Below, piece by piece: positions 1 through 9,885 of a DNA stretch of 64,000 nucleotides. The DNA is taken from NCBI RefSeq assembly GCF_000423365.1, contig NZ_AUHV01000003.1:310001-374000 (forward strand), written 5' to 3'. A program made the position numbers and the translations under genes. How positions within the stretch are numbered: position 1 is the stretch's first letter; every line of letters begins with the position of its first letter. The notes beneath the pieces are model-generated. The model saw nothing but the letters and a program-made list of their open reading frames with translations, had not been told where the DNA came from and ran no database searches. The stretch comes from Maritalea myrionectae DSM 19524 (GTDB lineage Bacteria; Pseudomonadota; Alphaproteobacteria; Rhizobiales; Devosiaceae).

Positions 1-2
1 AT

Positions 3-449
3 CGCCTTGATCGCAAAGCGCTCGTCTCAATCCTGACACCGAACGTGTTGAAACATCTGCCCGCGCCACTGCAATTTGATGCCACCACCCAAACCCTTGA
101 CGATTGGATCGCTGCACGTTTGGCGGAAAGTGATCTACTGATGATCAGAACAAACAATCCGTCCGCTCTGATCGGTCTTTTGATCCTGGCCAGATTTCAA
201 GAGCCGCCCCAACCACCCCAGATCCATCTGGGCTACCTGTTGAGCGAATACGCATGGGGCAAGGGCTACGCAACAGAGCTGGTTGCCGGGCTGGTCGCAT
301 GGTATCGCGCCCAGCACCTGCCAGCCCACCTATGGGGCGGTGTGGAAACGGCCAACCCCGCTTCAGCCAAAGTGCTGCAAAAGGCCGGGTTCCAACGCGA
401 GGCGGGTGAAGCCGCAGAAGGCACAGAGATGTACAAGCTGGTCATTTAA
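3..449 (+). CDS. GNAT-family N-acetyltransferase, 5' end cut by window edge
   Basis: Acetyl-CoA-dependent N-acetyltransferase of the GNAT fold; the acceptor cannot be told. The reading frame is open to the first base, and a GTG 45 bases in looks internal because in-frame codons before it read like protein, so the start probably lies outside the window. Visible family signs are the beta4/A-motif region (HLGYLLSEYAWGKGYATELV, a variant of the Q/R-x-x-G-x-G/A acetyl-CoA loop) and the closing ETANPASAKVLQKAGF segment typical of GNATs that modify proteins or small amines. It stands alone, converging on the next gene. Confidence 0.8.
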   Translation, partial: RLDRKALVSILTPNVLKHLPAPLQFDATTQTLDDWIAARLAESDLLMIRTNNPSALIGLLILARFQEPPQPPQIHLGYLLSEYAWGKGYATELVAGLVAWYRAQHLPAHLWGGVETANPASAKVLQKAGFQREAGEAAEGTEMYKLVI

Positions 450-468
450 GTCGCCAGCACGCCCTCAC

Positions 469-840
469 CTATGCGCGATCCCACTTAAAACACACTGTGT
501 TTGGAAAATCCGGCAACCAATCTTCGCGCCGCTCAACCCATATTTCATAGTCAGGCACAAACTGGCTGGGCGCATCCAACGCCCCCAAATGCAATTCAAT
601 TTCATCATCAGTAACCGCAAAAACTGAACCACCACACTCTGGGCAAAAATGCCGCCCTTGATAGCTTTTGGTCTCCCCAGTCACCTCCACCGCACCAGAG
701 GGAAATATCGCCGCAGCGTAAAACAAAGCCCCATGATGCTTGCGACAATCCATGCAATGACAAACGCCTACCCGATCCGGTTGTCCACTTGCCATCACCC
801 GCACCTTGCCACAAGCACATCCGCCTTTATGCTGGGTCAC
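469..840 (-). CDS. GFA (CENP-V/GFA) domain zinc protein
   Basis: Small protein of the glutathione-dependent formaldehyde-activating (GFA) family, of which many members have no shown activity. The zinc ligands are visible: CACGKVR near the N-terminus, CHCMDC about 20 residues later and CPECG in the second half, the CxC / CxxCxxC / CxxC layout of the fold. An upstream in-frame ATG would add ten residues, but GGGAG lies 7 bases before a GTG, so the GTG start (124 residues) is preferred. A second, unrelated-looking GFA gene lies near 16.6 kb. Confidence 0.8.
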   Translation of the reverse strand: MTQHKGGCACGKVRVMASGQPDRVGVCHCMDCRKHHGALFYAAAIFPSGAVEVTGETKSYQGRHFCPECGGSVFAVTDDEIELHLGALDAPSQFVPDYEIWVERREDWLPDFPNTVCFKWDRA

Positions 841-894
841 GCGATTTCTCCCGCTTCTAAACTGCTCCAACTATTAGATGCAGTGTTGCACTCT

Positions 895-2022
895 TCAGCT
901 CAAATTCAAGGCAACCTCACTGCATTCAGATACAACTTCGATGTTAAATCGTTCTAAAGCTTGAAGATATTCAGACAGAGTGATTAATCCACAGCAAGGA
1001 TACGCCCCCACTGGAAGCTGAACTCCATCCGCGATTTTCTTAGCCAACAGAATTGCCGGGATTGTCGGTATATGCGGGCCATCTCCATCGCGAGCGAGAA
1101 TAAACCAACGTCGCTCAACTCTTTTGGGGATTTTGTCGGAACTTAAACCAGTCAGAATAACATGCATGCCACCGTCGGCACTTCCCAATCCATTGAACCA
1201 GTTGCTCATGCTTAACATGGGAGCTGCAAGATTCTCGAGCGACAACGGAACACCCGCACGAACAAGCCAACTTAGCCCCCATAGCCCAAGGTGCAACAAA
1301 TCAATTTCCAGCCCCGCAGAAAACTGTATTGACCTAATGTTGTGCCGCACTGGCAATAAATCCAAATCAGGTATCTCGCAGTTCGCCATCCAACGATTAC
1401 CTAAGCCAGGATATCTTTGACGATAAAGGTCCTGCCATCCAAACACTTGAGGACGAATCCCAGAGAATGGCGCAAGTGGCCTACCAACATAGCCTAAAAT
1501 CCCCTGTGTTGTTGCGAGTCCGCGTTCTGCTCGTTGGCCCGGCGCAATGCCATATTTCATGTTTTCTATAGTCGAAAACTCATTCCGAAATTCGCTAACA
1601 ACAGCATCTGAGAGCGCGGGCACTGTGCTCGCACCGGCGATGACAGAAACATCCGCAGATTTAGAAATTTGATCCAACTCAGATATGCCACAAACAAAAT
1701 CACGGCCATCGGCAAGGTCAATGTAGTGAACATGACGAGTAATAGCTATCCGTGCAACATCATAGTCCTGCCGTTGGAATGGTCCAACAGTGTTCACTAT
1801 GACATCAGGGCAATATGTCGATAAGGCTTGGTCCAAATCATTCGGGATCGTGAGACAAAGTGGGGTAGCAAAATCCCCAATTTCGTCTGCAAGATTTTTT
1901 GACTTTTCCAATGAGCGGCCAGCGATCAAAACTTCAACACCGTCGGCCGCCAAGGCATGGGCGATCCGCTTACCGAAATTGCCATACCCACCCAAAATCA
2001 TAACTTTATTCGGCAAGCTCAA
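895..2022 (-). CDS. saccharopine dehydrogenase-like NAD(P)-binding protein
   Basis: A 375-residue protein with a Rossmann nucleotide-binding start (ILGGYGNFGKR, residues 9-19) and the general form of saccharopine dehydrogenase-like oxidoreductases. The substrate is unknown, and these proteins usually do not take part in lysine metabolism. It overlaps the DUF4166 gene before it by 17 bases, which implies translational coupling. From memory, DUF4166 is in many bacteria fused to or beside such a dehydrogenase, so the two probably work together, perhaps on a lipid or surface compound. The DNA looks AT-richer than the neighbouring housekeeping genes. Confidence 0.8.
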   Translation of the reverse strand: MSLPNKVMILGGYGNFGKRIAHALAADGVEVLIAGRSLEKSKNLADEIGDFATPLCLTIPNDLDQALSTYCPDVIVNTVGPFQRQDYDVARIAITRHVHYIDLADGRDFVCGISELDQISKSADVSVIAGASTVPALSDAVVSEFRNEFSTIENMKYGIAPGQRAERGLATTQGILGYVGRPLAPFSGIRPQVFGWQDLYRQRYPGLGNRWMANCEIPDLDLLPVRHNIRSIQFSAGLEIDLLHLGLWGLSWLVRAGVPLSLENLAAPMLSMSNWFNGLGSADGGMHVILTGLSSDKIPKRVERRWFILARDGDGPHIPTIPAILLAKKIADGVQLPVGAYPCCGLITLSEYLQALERFNIEVVSECSEVALNLS

Positions 2023-2623
2023 TTTCCTCTATTTCAAATTGGCCCGAGTAAGAATAGATCCGGCCAAATATCGGATGGCGTATAACCATCTCCATTCGAA
2101 ATGAAGTTTCACTCACAGCCTCTTCCCACGCAGCGGGTTTTCCAATCAACCATGACACAGGTAAAGGCAAATCAACCCGACCAATACGAAGTCGATACCC
2201 AAGATGCTGCAGATGGATTCGACCATTTTCAAATGAGTAGCTTGAATGCCACCCGACACCCAATCCGGTCCACTCAATAACTTGGTTGCCTTCGACTGTC
2301 TCCACGTAAGAAGAAAACTTCATCTCGGTACTATCGTTGAGCAATATTGTGCGATCATACCAAAAATATGGCCGGTCCGATTTGGTCCTAAATGATACCC
2401 TCGCGACCAACTGATCAGCTGAAACTGGAATTAACGTCTTGGTCCATCTAAACAAAAATTCTAACGGGCGAATTAGGGGACTTTGCCAAACCGACATGAT
2501 TCCAGAAACCCGAACAATATCATCATGCCAAGGACAGTTGGCATAGTGTACTCGGAAGACGGTCGGCAGTGAATCCCAGTTTTTCCCGAAAATGTCCTTA
2601 AAAAACGGCTTTCGAACCGACAT
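2006..2623 (-). CDS. DUF4166 domain protein
   Basis: 205-residue protein recognised as DUF4166 from its overall pattern (SLPTVFRVHYA near the N-terminus, YFWYDRTI, IEWTGLGVGW in the middle, and GRIYSYSGQFE near the end). Molecular function is not established. It is first in a two-gene unit with the saccharopine dehydrogenase-like gene, and its end overlaps the start of that gene. Only 32 bases separate it from the divergent DUF2269 gene, so the two promoters must overlap. No signal peptide or membrane segment is evident. Confidence 0.7.
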   Translation of the reverse strand: MSVRKPFFKDIFGKNWDSLPTVFRVHYANCPWHDDIVRVSGIMSVWQSPLIRPLEFLFRWTKTLIPVSADQLVARVSFRTKSDRPYFWYDRTILLNDSTEMKFSSYVETVEGNQVIEWTGLGVGWHSSYSFENGRIHLQHLGYRLRIGRVDLPLPVSWLIGKPAAWEEAVSETSFRMEMVIRHPIFGRIYSYSGQFEIEEIELAE

Positions 2624-2655
2624 AAGTATTCACTTCTGCTAACAAATTCAGTCAT

Positions 2656-3129
2656 ATGTTTAGCATGGATTATCTGACTTTGAAGTGGATTCACATTTTA
2701 AGCTCCACCGTGCTCTTTGGCACCGGGATTGGGCTGGCATTTTATTTTTTTGCGGCACATCGCGTCGGCAACCTGGCGTCTATCCAATTCACCACAAGAA
2801 TGGTCGTCAAAGGCGACCTAATATTCACCACACCGTCTGGAATCGTCCAGATCATCAGTGGTTTACTCCTCTTGAATGAGTTGGGGATTCCGCTAACCGA
2901 GCCATGGATGTCATATGCATTGGCGCTATTCATTTTTGCGGGCCTATGCTGGCTGCCTGTCGTCTGGATACAAATAAGAATGCGAGACATAGCCAATAAT
3001 GTCTCGCAACTTCAACAACTTCCAGAACAGTATTGGCGTTTGAACAAAATGTGGATCATGCTTGGTTCATTAGCCTTCCCTGCCCTCATTTTGGTGTTTT
3101 GGCTGATGGTGAACAAGCCGAACCTCTAA
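2656..3129 (+). CDS. DUF2269 family integral membrane protein
   Basis: 157-residue protein with four hydrophobic segments at roughly residues 8-28, 50-72, 84-107 and 130-152, and the early LKWIHILSSTVLFGTGIG segment typical of DUF2269. The function of the family is unknown. It is divergent from the DUF4166/dehydrogenase pair and very close to it, so the three probably form one functional islet. A second in-frame ATG three codons later is an equally possible start. A hairpin in the gap beyond it is shared with the convergent rpoD gene. Confidence 0.75.
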   Translation: MFSMDYLTLKWIHILSSTVLFGTGIGLAFYFFAAHRVGNLASIQFTTRMVVKGDLIFTTPSGIVQIISGLLLLNELGIPLTEPWMSYALALFIFAGLCWLPVVWIQIRMRDIANNVSQLQQLPEQYWRLNKMWIMLGSLAFPALILVFWLMVNKPNL

Positions 3130-3170
3130 TTCGAACAACTCTGCGCACAACCAAATCCAGCATCAACCAC

Positions 3171-3200
3171 AAAAAAGGCGCCCCATCAGGAGCGCCTTTT
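3171..3200 (-). terminator. Rho-independent terminator of rpoD (probably bidirectional)
   Basis: Arms AAAAGGCGC and GCGCCTTTT with a ten-base loop. On the minus strand the hairpin is followed by six T, right for stopping rpoD; on the plus strand the right arm ends in TTTT, so it may also stop the DUF2269 transcript. Confidence 0.8.
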
Positions 3201-3227
3201 AATTTCTCAAATCTAAAGCAAATTACC

Positions 3228-5213
3228 TTAGCTATCCAAGAAGCTACGCAGTTTGCGGCTGCGGCTTGGGTGCTTCAGCTTGCGCAAGGCCTTCGCCTCA
3301 ATCTGACGGATACGTTCCCGCGTCACGCTGAACTGCTGACCAACCTCTTCAAGCGTATGGTCTGTGTTCATGCCAATACCAAAGCGCATCCGCAACACGC
3401 GTTCTTCACGTGGTGTCAGCGAGGCCAACACACGGGTTGTGGTTTCACGCAAATTGGATTGGATCGCAGAGTCGATCGGTTGCACCGCGTTTGAATCCGG
3501 GATAAAATCGCCCAAATTGCTGTCTTCTTCGTCGCCAATTGGCGTTTCCAAAGAAATCGGCTCTTTCGCGATTTTCAGCACTTTGCGCACCTTATCCAAA
3601 GGCATTTGCAGCTTTTCGCTCAATTCCTCTGGTGTCGGCTCGCGGCCAATCTCGTGCAACATCTGGCGCGATGTCCGAACGATTTTGTTGATCGTCTCGA
3701 TCATATGCACCGGAATACGGATCGTACGCGCCTGGTCAGCAATAGACCGCGTAATCGCCTGACGAATCCACCATGTGGCATAAGTCGAGAACTTATAGCC
3801 CCGGCGATATTCAAACTTATCAACCGCCTTCATCAAACCGATATTGCCCTCTTGGATCAGATCCAGGAACTGCAAACCACGGTTTGTGTATTTTTTCGCA
3901 ATCGAAATCACGAGGCGCAAGTTTGCCTCAACCATTTCTTTTTTCGCAATGGCGGCTTCGCGCTCACCCTTTTGCACCTTGTGCACAATCTTGCGATATT
4001 CGGAAATGTCCATGCCGGTTTCAGTGGCAAGGGTTTTGATTTCTTCGCGCAACTCTTCAATCATGTCGCGCTCGGCCACAGCAAAGTTGGTCCAGCCCGG
4101 CTTTGGCAGTGTGGAAATGGTATCCACCCAATCCGGCGCCAGTTCGTTGCCGTGATATTCGGTCAAAAAGTCTTCGCGCTGAATGCCATAGCTTTCCGCC
4201 AATCGCAGCAAACGGCCTTCAATGCGCACCAAACCTTTGTTGATGTCATAAAGCTGTTCAACCAGCGCTTCAATCCGGCCATTGTGCAAGGAAAGTGACT
4301 TCACTTCCGCAATCACTTCAGCTTTCAGCGAGTTCAGCTTTTTCAACTGTTTGTCGGTCAGCGTGCTGGAGGCCAGCTTTTGCTCAACCTGCTCATCATG
4401 CAACTTGCGCAACTTGGCGTAAGTGTTCGCAATCAGATCAAAGGTTTCAACAACCTGCGGCTTAAGCTCAGCTTCCATGGCTGACAATGAGAGGTTGTTT
4501 TCAAACTCGTCATCATCATCATCGTCGTCGCTGTTTTCGCCGCCTTCGTCAGACTTTTCTTCAGCCGTTTTTTCCTCAGCCGGCTTATTGGTCTCGCCTT
4601 CTGCGGGAATGGTTGGCTCTTCTTTGGCGTCTGGGCCCGCATAGGTTGCTTCCAGATCGATAATGTCGCGCAGCAAAATTTCGCCTTCGGCCAACTGCTC
4701 GCGCCAAATAATAATCGCCTGGAAGGTCAAGGGGCTTTCGCAAAGCCCTTCGATCATGGTTTCACGACCAGCTTCAATCCGTTTTGCAATCGCAATCTCG
4801 CCTTCGCGAGACAACAGCTCCACTGTGCCCATTTCGCGCAAATACATGCGCACCGGATCGTCCGTGCGGTCTGAACCTTCACGGGCGTTGGATTTAGACG
4901 CAACGGCGGTGCCGGTTGCAACTGTAAGCTCGGTGCTGCTGGATTCTTTTTCAGCTTCGCGCTCTTCGGCTTCATCTTCTTCGATCACGGAAATGCCCAT
5001 TTCAGAGAGCATCGCCATCACATCTTCAATCTGCTCTGAAGAAACCTGATCGGAGGGCAAAACCTCATTGAGCACTTCATAAGTGACATAGCCACGCTTC
5101 TTGGCGGCCCGAATCATTTTCTTTACAGATGATGCGGAAAGATCGAGGAGCGGACCGTCTTGAGCTTCGGCGCTGCCTTCCTGCTTCTCGTTTTCCTTAG
5201 CCTTAGTCGCCAT
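3228..5213 (-). CDS. rpoD: RNA polymerase primary sigma factor RpoD (sigma-70)
   Basis: Housekeeping sigma factor giving RNA polymerase its -35/-10 specificity. The 661 residues show region 1.1 at the N-terminus, region 1.2 ([20 protein letters not shown], about residues 120-140), the non-conserved region with an acidic run near residue 230 (seven Asp in a row), region 2 with [16 protein letters not shown], region 3, and region 4 with [20 protein letters not shown] near the C-terminus. AGGAGA stands 7 bases before the ATG. It lies downstream of dnaG on the same strand with a 184-base gap that may hold its own promoter. The length suits alphaproteobacterial RpoD. Confidence 0.97.
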   Translation of the reverse strand: MATKAKENEKQEGSAEAQDGPLLDLSASSVKKMIRAAKKRGYVTYEVLNEVLPSDQVSSEQIEDVMAMLSEMGISVIEEDEAEEREAEKESSSTELTVATGTAVASKSNAREGSDRTDDPVRMYLREMGTVELLSREGEIAIAKRIEAGRETMIEGLCESPLTFQAIIIWREQLAEGEILLRDIIDLEATYAGPDAKEEPTIPAEGETNKPAEEKTAEEKSDEGGENSDDDDDDDEFENNLSLSAMEAELKPQVVETFDLIANTYAKLRKLHDEQVEQKLASSTLTDKQLKKLNSLKAEVIAEVKSLSLHNGRIEALVEQLYDINKGLVRIEGRLLRLAESYGIQREDFLTEYHGNELAPDWVDTISTLPKPGWTNFAVAERDMIEELREEIKTLATETGMDISEYRKIVHKVQKGEREAAIAKKEMVEANLRLVISIAKKYTNRGLQFLDLIQEGNIGLMKAVDKFEYRRGYKFSTYATWWIRQAITRSIADQARTIRIPVHMIETINKIVRTSRQMLHEIGREPTPEELSEKLQMPLDKVRKVLKIAKEPISLETPIGDEEDSNLGDFIPDSNAVQPIDSAIQSNLRETTTRVLASLTPREERVLRMRFGIGMNTDHTLEEVGQQFSVTRERIRQIEAKALRKLKHPSRSRKLRSFLDS

Positions 5214-5397
5214 TCATTGTTCTCCTGAACGCGGGGATGGCAGAATTGCCTGCTTATATCTCGCTCCGAACAAGGGAGGGATATTTGCTCTACCCTAGCG
5301 CATATCCAAATCTCATTTCACATTCGTTACCATGGAGAGTATTTGAACGCCAAATACGCGAAAACCGCCGACCGACCCTCCGCTTTTTTTAAAAAGC

Positions 5398-7326
5398 TTA
5401 GAGACCCCGCGTCGAGCGCCCTGATAACGAACCAAACCCTTCAATCAAAGCTTCCGTGCCATCAACACTGGATAGTTGGTTCTGTATGTCGCGTAGCCGT
5501 TCATAAGATTCTTCACTTGGGTCATTTCCAAGTGCCAATTCGGCCGCTTTCAGTTCTTTATTTAATCGAACTGATTTATAATGCAAGGCCAAAGCGTGAT
5601 TTAAGCCGATTTCGGCATCACTTTTGTCCGCTTTTTCCTGTACCTGCCAAATGCCCTGCCGCCGCACTTGGTCATGGATCGTGGCCAGCGCCTCGGTCAA
5701 ACCGCGCTGTTCAACCGCCTCTTTCAGCTGCGCGGCGGTCACGTTCGGGTCCATCGCCACGGCGTTTACCAACATGTCGAGCATCTGCGTGGCCACTTGG
5801 CTGGTTAGTTCCAAATTCGCCAGATCTTCCAAATGTTGCTCGGCCAATTCCGGGTGATTGATCAATCCCAACAAAATAACCGCCTCGCGCGGATGCATGG
5901 ACCCGACGCTTGTGCTTTTCAGCCGCTGCATCAGGCTCGAGCTCGGCGCATAGCTTTTACGGCCATTGGTCTTAATCGACCCAAAATTTGAATTGCGTCC
6001 GCCTCCGCCGCCAGCACCCCGGCGATAGGGCTTGTTCCCTTGCGGCCGGAAAAAGCGATACAGCATGTCATTAAAGGCCTGCCCATAATGCTTTTTCACC
6101 GATGGATCAGCAATTTCATTGGCCAAGCCGCGCAGCCGCGCCTCTAACTCGGCCCGCGCTTCCGGCGTTTCCACATTGGCGTTCTGCGTCTCGCGGTTCC
6201 AAATCGCTTGCGACAGTGGCACCGCGCTGGCCAGCAGATCTTCAAAGCCTTTACGCCCCTCTGCCTTGATCAGATCATCAGGGTCAACGCCTTCGGGCAG
6301 GGTCACGATTTTAGCGCTTTGGCCCGGCTTGAGCATCGGCAACATCACATCCATCGAGCGCCCCGCCGCGCGTTGACCGGCAGTGTCGCCATCGAAGCAA
6401 AGCACAGGCGTTGATGTCATTTTCCACAGCAGACCCAAATGCTCATCTGTGAGGGCGGTGCCAAGGGGAGCCACAGCCCCATGGAACCCCGCCTGCACAC
6501 AGGCAATCACATCCATATAGCCTTCAACCACCACCAGCGGCTTGCCATCATGGGCCGCCTGCCGCGCCATTTGGCCATTATAAAGCGTGCGGCGCTTATG
6601 GAAGAGCTCAGTTTCGGGCGAGTTGAGATATTTCGCCCGCGCTTCAGGCGACATTGCTCGCCCACCAAACGCCACCACGCGGCCGCGAAAATCCTCAATC
6701 GGAAACATCAAGCGGTTGCGAAATCGATCAAACGGCACGGCAATATCGTCACCCGCCACCAGCAGGCCACAGGCAATCATTTGCTGCGCCGTCACTTGGT
6801 TTTGCGCCAAAAACTCTTTCAGCCCATTGCGACTGTCTGGTGCAAAGCCCAACCGGAACTGCTCTTGAATTTTCGGTGACACACCGCGTTCATTCAGATA
6901 GCCCCGCGCCCGCGCGCCCACATTTGCAGCCAGCGCCTGTTCAAAATATTGCGCTGCCAAATCCATCACATCATAAAGGCTATTGCGCTTTTGCTGCCGC
7001 GCTTCTTGCTGCGGGTCACGCGCGGGCATTTGCACCCCGGCTTGCCCCGCCAGCCGCTCCACCGCTTCTGGAAAGCTCAAACCGCCTTTTTCCACCAGAA
7101 AACGAAAATGGTCGCCCGTAACGCCACAGCCGAAGCAGTGATAAATACCCTTGCGGTCGTCAGCGTGAAAGCTCGGCGTCTTTTCCCCATGAAACGGGCA
7201 GCAGGCCCAAAAGTCCCCGCGCCCAGGCTGCGACTTGCGCTTGTCCCAAGATACAAATTCGCCCACCACCTGCGAAATATTCAGGCGTTCACGAATCTCA
7301 TCTAAAAATTGGTCACTAAATCGCAT
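5398..7326 (-). CDS. dnaG: DNA primase DnaG
   Basis: Makes the RNA primers for DNA replication at the fork. The 642 residues carry the CHC2 zinc ribbon (C43, H46, C64, C67), the primase core with the TOPRIM motifs VVEGYMDVIA and CFDGDTAGQRA, a glycine-rich linker (GGGGG near residue 445) and a C-terminal DnaB-interaction region. It is followed on the same strand by rpoD, the old macromolecular-synthesis arrangement without rpsU. The unknown secreted protein gene ends only 9 bases before its start, so the two may be co-transcribed. Confidence 0.97.
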   Translation of the reverse strand: MRFSDQFLDEIRERLNISQVVGEFVSWDKRKSQPGRGDFWACCPFHGEKTPSFHADDRKGIYHCFGCGVTGDHFRFLVEKGGLSFPEAVERLAGQAGVQMPARDPQQEARQQKRNSLYDVMDLAAQYFEQALAANVGARARGYLNERGVSPKIQEQFRLGFAPDSRNGLKEFLAQNQVTAQQMIACGLLVAGDDIAVPFDRFRNRLMFPIEDFRGRVVAFGGRAMSPEARAKYLNSPETELFHKRRTLYNGQMARQAAHDGKPLVVVEGYMDVIACVQAGFHGAVAPLGTALTDEHLGLLWKMTSTPVLCFDGDTAGQRAAGRSMDVMLPMLKPGQSAKIVTLPEGVDPDDLIKAEGRKGFEDLLASAVPLSQAIWNRETQNANVETPEARAELEARLRGLANEIADPSVKKHYGQAFNDMLYRFFRPQGNKPYRRGAGGGGGRNSNFGSIKTNGRKSYAPSSSLMQRLKSTSVGSMHPREAVILLGLINHPELAEQHLEDLANLELTSQVATQMLDMLVNAVAMDPNVTAAQLKEAVEQRGLTEALATIHDQVRRQGIWQVQEKADKSDAEIGLNHALALHYKSVRLNKELKAAELALGNDPSEESYERLRDIQNQLSSVDGTEALIEGFGSLSGRSTRGL

Positions 7327-7335
7327 GGTGTCCTA

Positions 7336-8532
7336 TCAATTAAACCACAAGGCGAACATACCAGCTTGGCCGCCCGTCATCCGTGAAAAGCGCTGCATCA
7401 CATCTGTATCAACAACGCGCCCCTTCTCCATAAAAGGCGCGAATGCGGCACCATGTACCATCAACAGCAGATCGAAATCCCCTGGGTTAGTCAAAAGCTT
7501 ATTGATGTTGATCCCCACTTGGGTGTCGTCACGCCCCTCGATTCGCCAAAACGGCACCAACGCCTCACCAGCCAACACCGCATCAAGTTCGGCCAAGACA
7601 TCCTGCCAGCCATCGGCAACCTCCTTTGTCACAGGCACACCAAACGCAGAACTTTGGTTTGGGTTGGGCAACCACTCAGCCTGATCATCTTCTTCCAGCG
7701 CCACCAAGCGCCAAAACTCTTTATTAGCGGCAATCATGCCTTGAAAGTGGGTGAGCGCCTTTTGTGTCCGTGCCACTTCCGGCTGACCATGCAACGCGGT
7801 AACGATAATGGCGATCGTATCAATAATGTTTTCGTCGCCAAATATCGGATCGCGTTCCAAGATTCCCAATTCACGCATCCGGGTACTACCATCGGTCACC
7901 TTCTTGATCGCAGATGTCGGATCAACCGAAAGCACCATTTCTGCCATGCCCTGCATCACACGTGTGTAAGCCAACAGCCATTGCGCGTCGGCACGATCAA
8001 ACTGCACAATCGGCAACTCTACGTCTGCGGCCTGCCGCATATCAAAGAACCCGGCCATAAACATGCCCATGGATTCGTCAGGCGCGCGCACCCCGTCCTT
8101 ATCCACATCGAACCACACATCATTCAAATCAATCGTCAGCGCAAGTTCGTCTTCACCTATGTCTGCAAGCGCCCGCTCCGCCTCGGCCAGGCGTTCCAGC
8201 GCGCCAGTCAGGCCGATTTCGATAAAGGCGGGGTCAAATTCTGAATTGGGATTTACCCGCAGGACAGTCTGGCCGCCCGGCACCAACGGCAAGCGTCCTG
8301 AATAATTTTCATAACGCGAATGCAGCATATATTGTACCGCATCTAACGTGTGCAACGCGCCAAGCATAAAGCTTTTGCGGGCGCTGTTTTCCTGTTCGGC
8401 AGCATAATCGAGACCGCTAGAAACGCCCTGTTCTGCCAGAATGGCGCTCAGTTCCGATGGCTGTGCCGCCTGCCCATGGGCACCGCCCGCCAAACCCAAG
8501 CTCAAAAAAAGACCTAAAATAAAATGCCGCAT
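7336..8532 (-). CDS. secreted protein of unknown function with one EF-hand-like loop
   Basis: I do not recognise this 398-residue protein. A Sec signal peptide (MRHFILGLFLSLGLAGGAHG, cut near residue 20) predicts export to the periplasm or outside. The start is the ATG with GGAGG five bases upstream; an in-frame ATG eight codons earlier has no such site. About a third of the way in, DVDKDGVRAPDE fits a calcium-binding DxDxDG loop. The rest has no membrane segment, and its even spread of Ala, Leu and Asp suggests helices. It stands between a GNAT gene and dnaG on the same strand, with no obvious link in function. Confidence 0.7.
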   Translation of the reverse strand: MRHFILGLFLSLGLAGGAHGQAAQPSELSAILAEQGVSSGLDYAAEQENSARKSFMLGALHTLDAVQYMLHSRYENYSGRLPLVPGGQTVLRVNPNSEFDPAFIEIGLTGALERLAEAERALADIGEDELALTIDLNDVWFDVDKDGVRAPDESMGMFMAGFFDMRQAADVELPIVQFDRADAQWLLAYTRVMQGMAEMVLSVDPTSAIKKVTDGSTRMRELGILERDPIFGDENIIDTIAIIVTALHGQPEVARTQKALTHFQGMIAANKEFWRLVALEEDDQAEWLPNPNQSSAFGVPVTKEVADGWQDVLAELDAVLAGEALVPFWRIEGRDDTQVGININKLLTNPGDFDLLLMVHGAAFAPFMEKGRVVDTDVMQRFSRMTGGQAGMFALWFN

Positions 8533-8638
8533 GCTCGCCTCCGGGCACCCCGACATTGAGGTGCCATTGTTTCAATAAGTGACAATAGAACTATCTAATG
8601 CGCTCGGGAACGGAAAAGCAAATACCCAATGGTGCAAG

Positions 8639-9160
8639 TCAAACAGGTTCGACGATCAGCATCTGCTCAAGGTGGACAATATCGCCCTCAAAGCCAAATG
8701 CCGCGCCACCATCCTGATCAATTCGGGAAACGCCAAAGCCACACTTCTCCAACACGCGGATTGAAGCGGGGTTGGACGATAAAGCGTGCGCCGTGGCCAC
8801 ATCAAATCCATCGTCGCGCAGCTTTTCAAGCGCCTGCCGCACCATGGCGGTGGCCACCCCCTGCCCCGCATGGCTTTGGGCCACGCGATAGCCGAGGTCT
8901 GCCCGCTCCCCATCGTAAACAAGGTTCAACCGCGCCACGATGTCATCGCCGTCAAAGACAACATAGTAGGCGCCTCGCCCCGTCTTCGCTTCTTCGCAAA
9001 GGATGTTCACCGCTTCCGCCATGCCCTCATCTGTGAGCATGCGCAGTGGTCGCTTGGGCACAAACTCGGCGAAATAATCGCCATTACCCCGCTCAAAGCG
9101 CAGCAATGCCGCCACATGACCTTCGGAAATTGGGGTTAGTTGAGGCTCAAATACTGACAT
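8639..9160 (-). CDS. GNAT-family N-acetyltransferase (RimJ/RimL-like)
   Basis: 173-residue acetyltransferase with the acetyl-CoA loop motif QSHAGQGVATAMVRQAL (about residues 95-111) and the typical ending SNPASIRVLEKCGFG. It resembles the RimJ/RimL group that acetylates protein N-termini or small molecules, but the target cannot be told. Its start is 2 bases past the stop of the YqeY gene, so the two form an operon. Confidence 0.85.
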   Translation of the reverse strand: MSVFEPQLTPISEGHVAALLRFERGNGDYFAEFVPKRPLRMLTDEGMAEAVNILCEEAKTGRGAYYVVFDGDDIVARLNLVYDGERADLGYRVAQSHAGQGVATAMVRQALEKLRDDGFDVATAHALSSNPASIRVLEKCGFGVSRIDQDGGAAFGFEGDIVHLEQMLIVEPV

Positions 9161-9162
9161 GT

Positions 9163-9615
9163 TTAGCCGTTCAGTTTGGCTTTCACATTTTTGGAGGCTT
9201 GGCCAAAATCGATACGGCCCGGATATTTGGCTTTCAAAATACCCACAACTTTGCCCATATCTTTCAGGCTTTGCGCCTCAGTTTGCGCAATGGCCTCGTC
9301 AATGGCGGCGTCCACTTCGTCTTCGCTCAAAGGCTTGGGCAAGAAATCCTGAATGGTTTTGATCTCAGCCCGTTCCTGCTCAGCCAGTTCTTCGCGGCCA
9401 TTTTCGGCGTAAACAGCGGCAGATTCTTCGCGCTGCTTCACCATTTTTTGCAAAATCTGTAAAATTTCTGCGTCGTCCACAGCCTCTTTGCCTTTGCCCC
9501 GCGCTTCAATGTCACGATCTTTGATCGCCGCACTGATCAGGCGCAATGTGCCCAATCGACTTGAGTCACGGCTTTTCAGGGCTTGCTTAAGGGCTTGGTT
9601 GATTTGGTCTCGCAT
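9163..9615 (-). CDS. yqeY: GatB/YqeY domain protein
   Basis: 150-residue YqeY-type protein, related to the tRNA-binding tail of amidotransferase subunit GatB; its exact role is not settled. Recognised from MRDQINQALKQALKSRD at the start, RLISAAIKDRDIEARG, and the closing DFGQASKNVKAKL, with length normal for the family. It is first in a two-gene unit with the GNAT gene and divergent from carA. Conserved closeness to carA in Alphaproteobacteria is known from memory. Confidence 0.9.
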   Translation of the reverse strand: MRDQINQALKQALKSRDSSRLGTLRLISAAIKDRDIEARGKGKEAVDDAEILQILQKMVKQREESAAVYAENGREELAEQERAEIKTIQDFLPKPLSEDEVDAAIDEAIAQTEAQSLKDMGKVVGILKAKYPGRIDFGQASKNVKAKLNG

Positions 9616-9650
9616 GAAGCATCATCTTTTGCTGTTGAAACAAGGGTTGA

Positions 9651-9679
9651 GTTATACCTAAGGCTAACCTTTATGCCAA
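9651..9679 (-). promoter_or_regulatory. sigma-70-type promoter of the yqeY-GNAT unit
   Basis: On the minus strand TTGGCA and TATAAC are separated by exactly 17 bases. The -10 ends 36 bases before the yqeY start codon, giving a short leader. This is the clearest promoter in the carA/yqeY divergent gap. Confidence 0.6.
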
Positions 9680-9885
9680 TGCCTCTTTATAAAAACATCT
9701 AAGCGACTGAAATTAAACAGTTAAATCTTTGATGGAATCGGTTGATTTTCTGCGCCTGCTCCCTTAGTGTCCATCCGATCCAGACCAAATCGGGTGAGCC
9801 TACGCGCAGCTAGACAATGAGCTGCCCTAAAGCCACACCCAAATGGTGGATCGGTTACATTCAGCGATCAAAAGGAATGGCCGAA

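Noticed and set aside
4500-4560. GAC/GAT codon run as a microsatellite
   Set aside because: It is the acidic spacer of RpoD and normal for the family.
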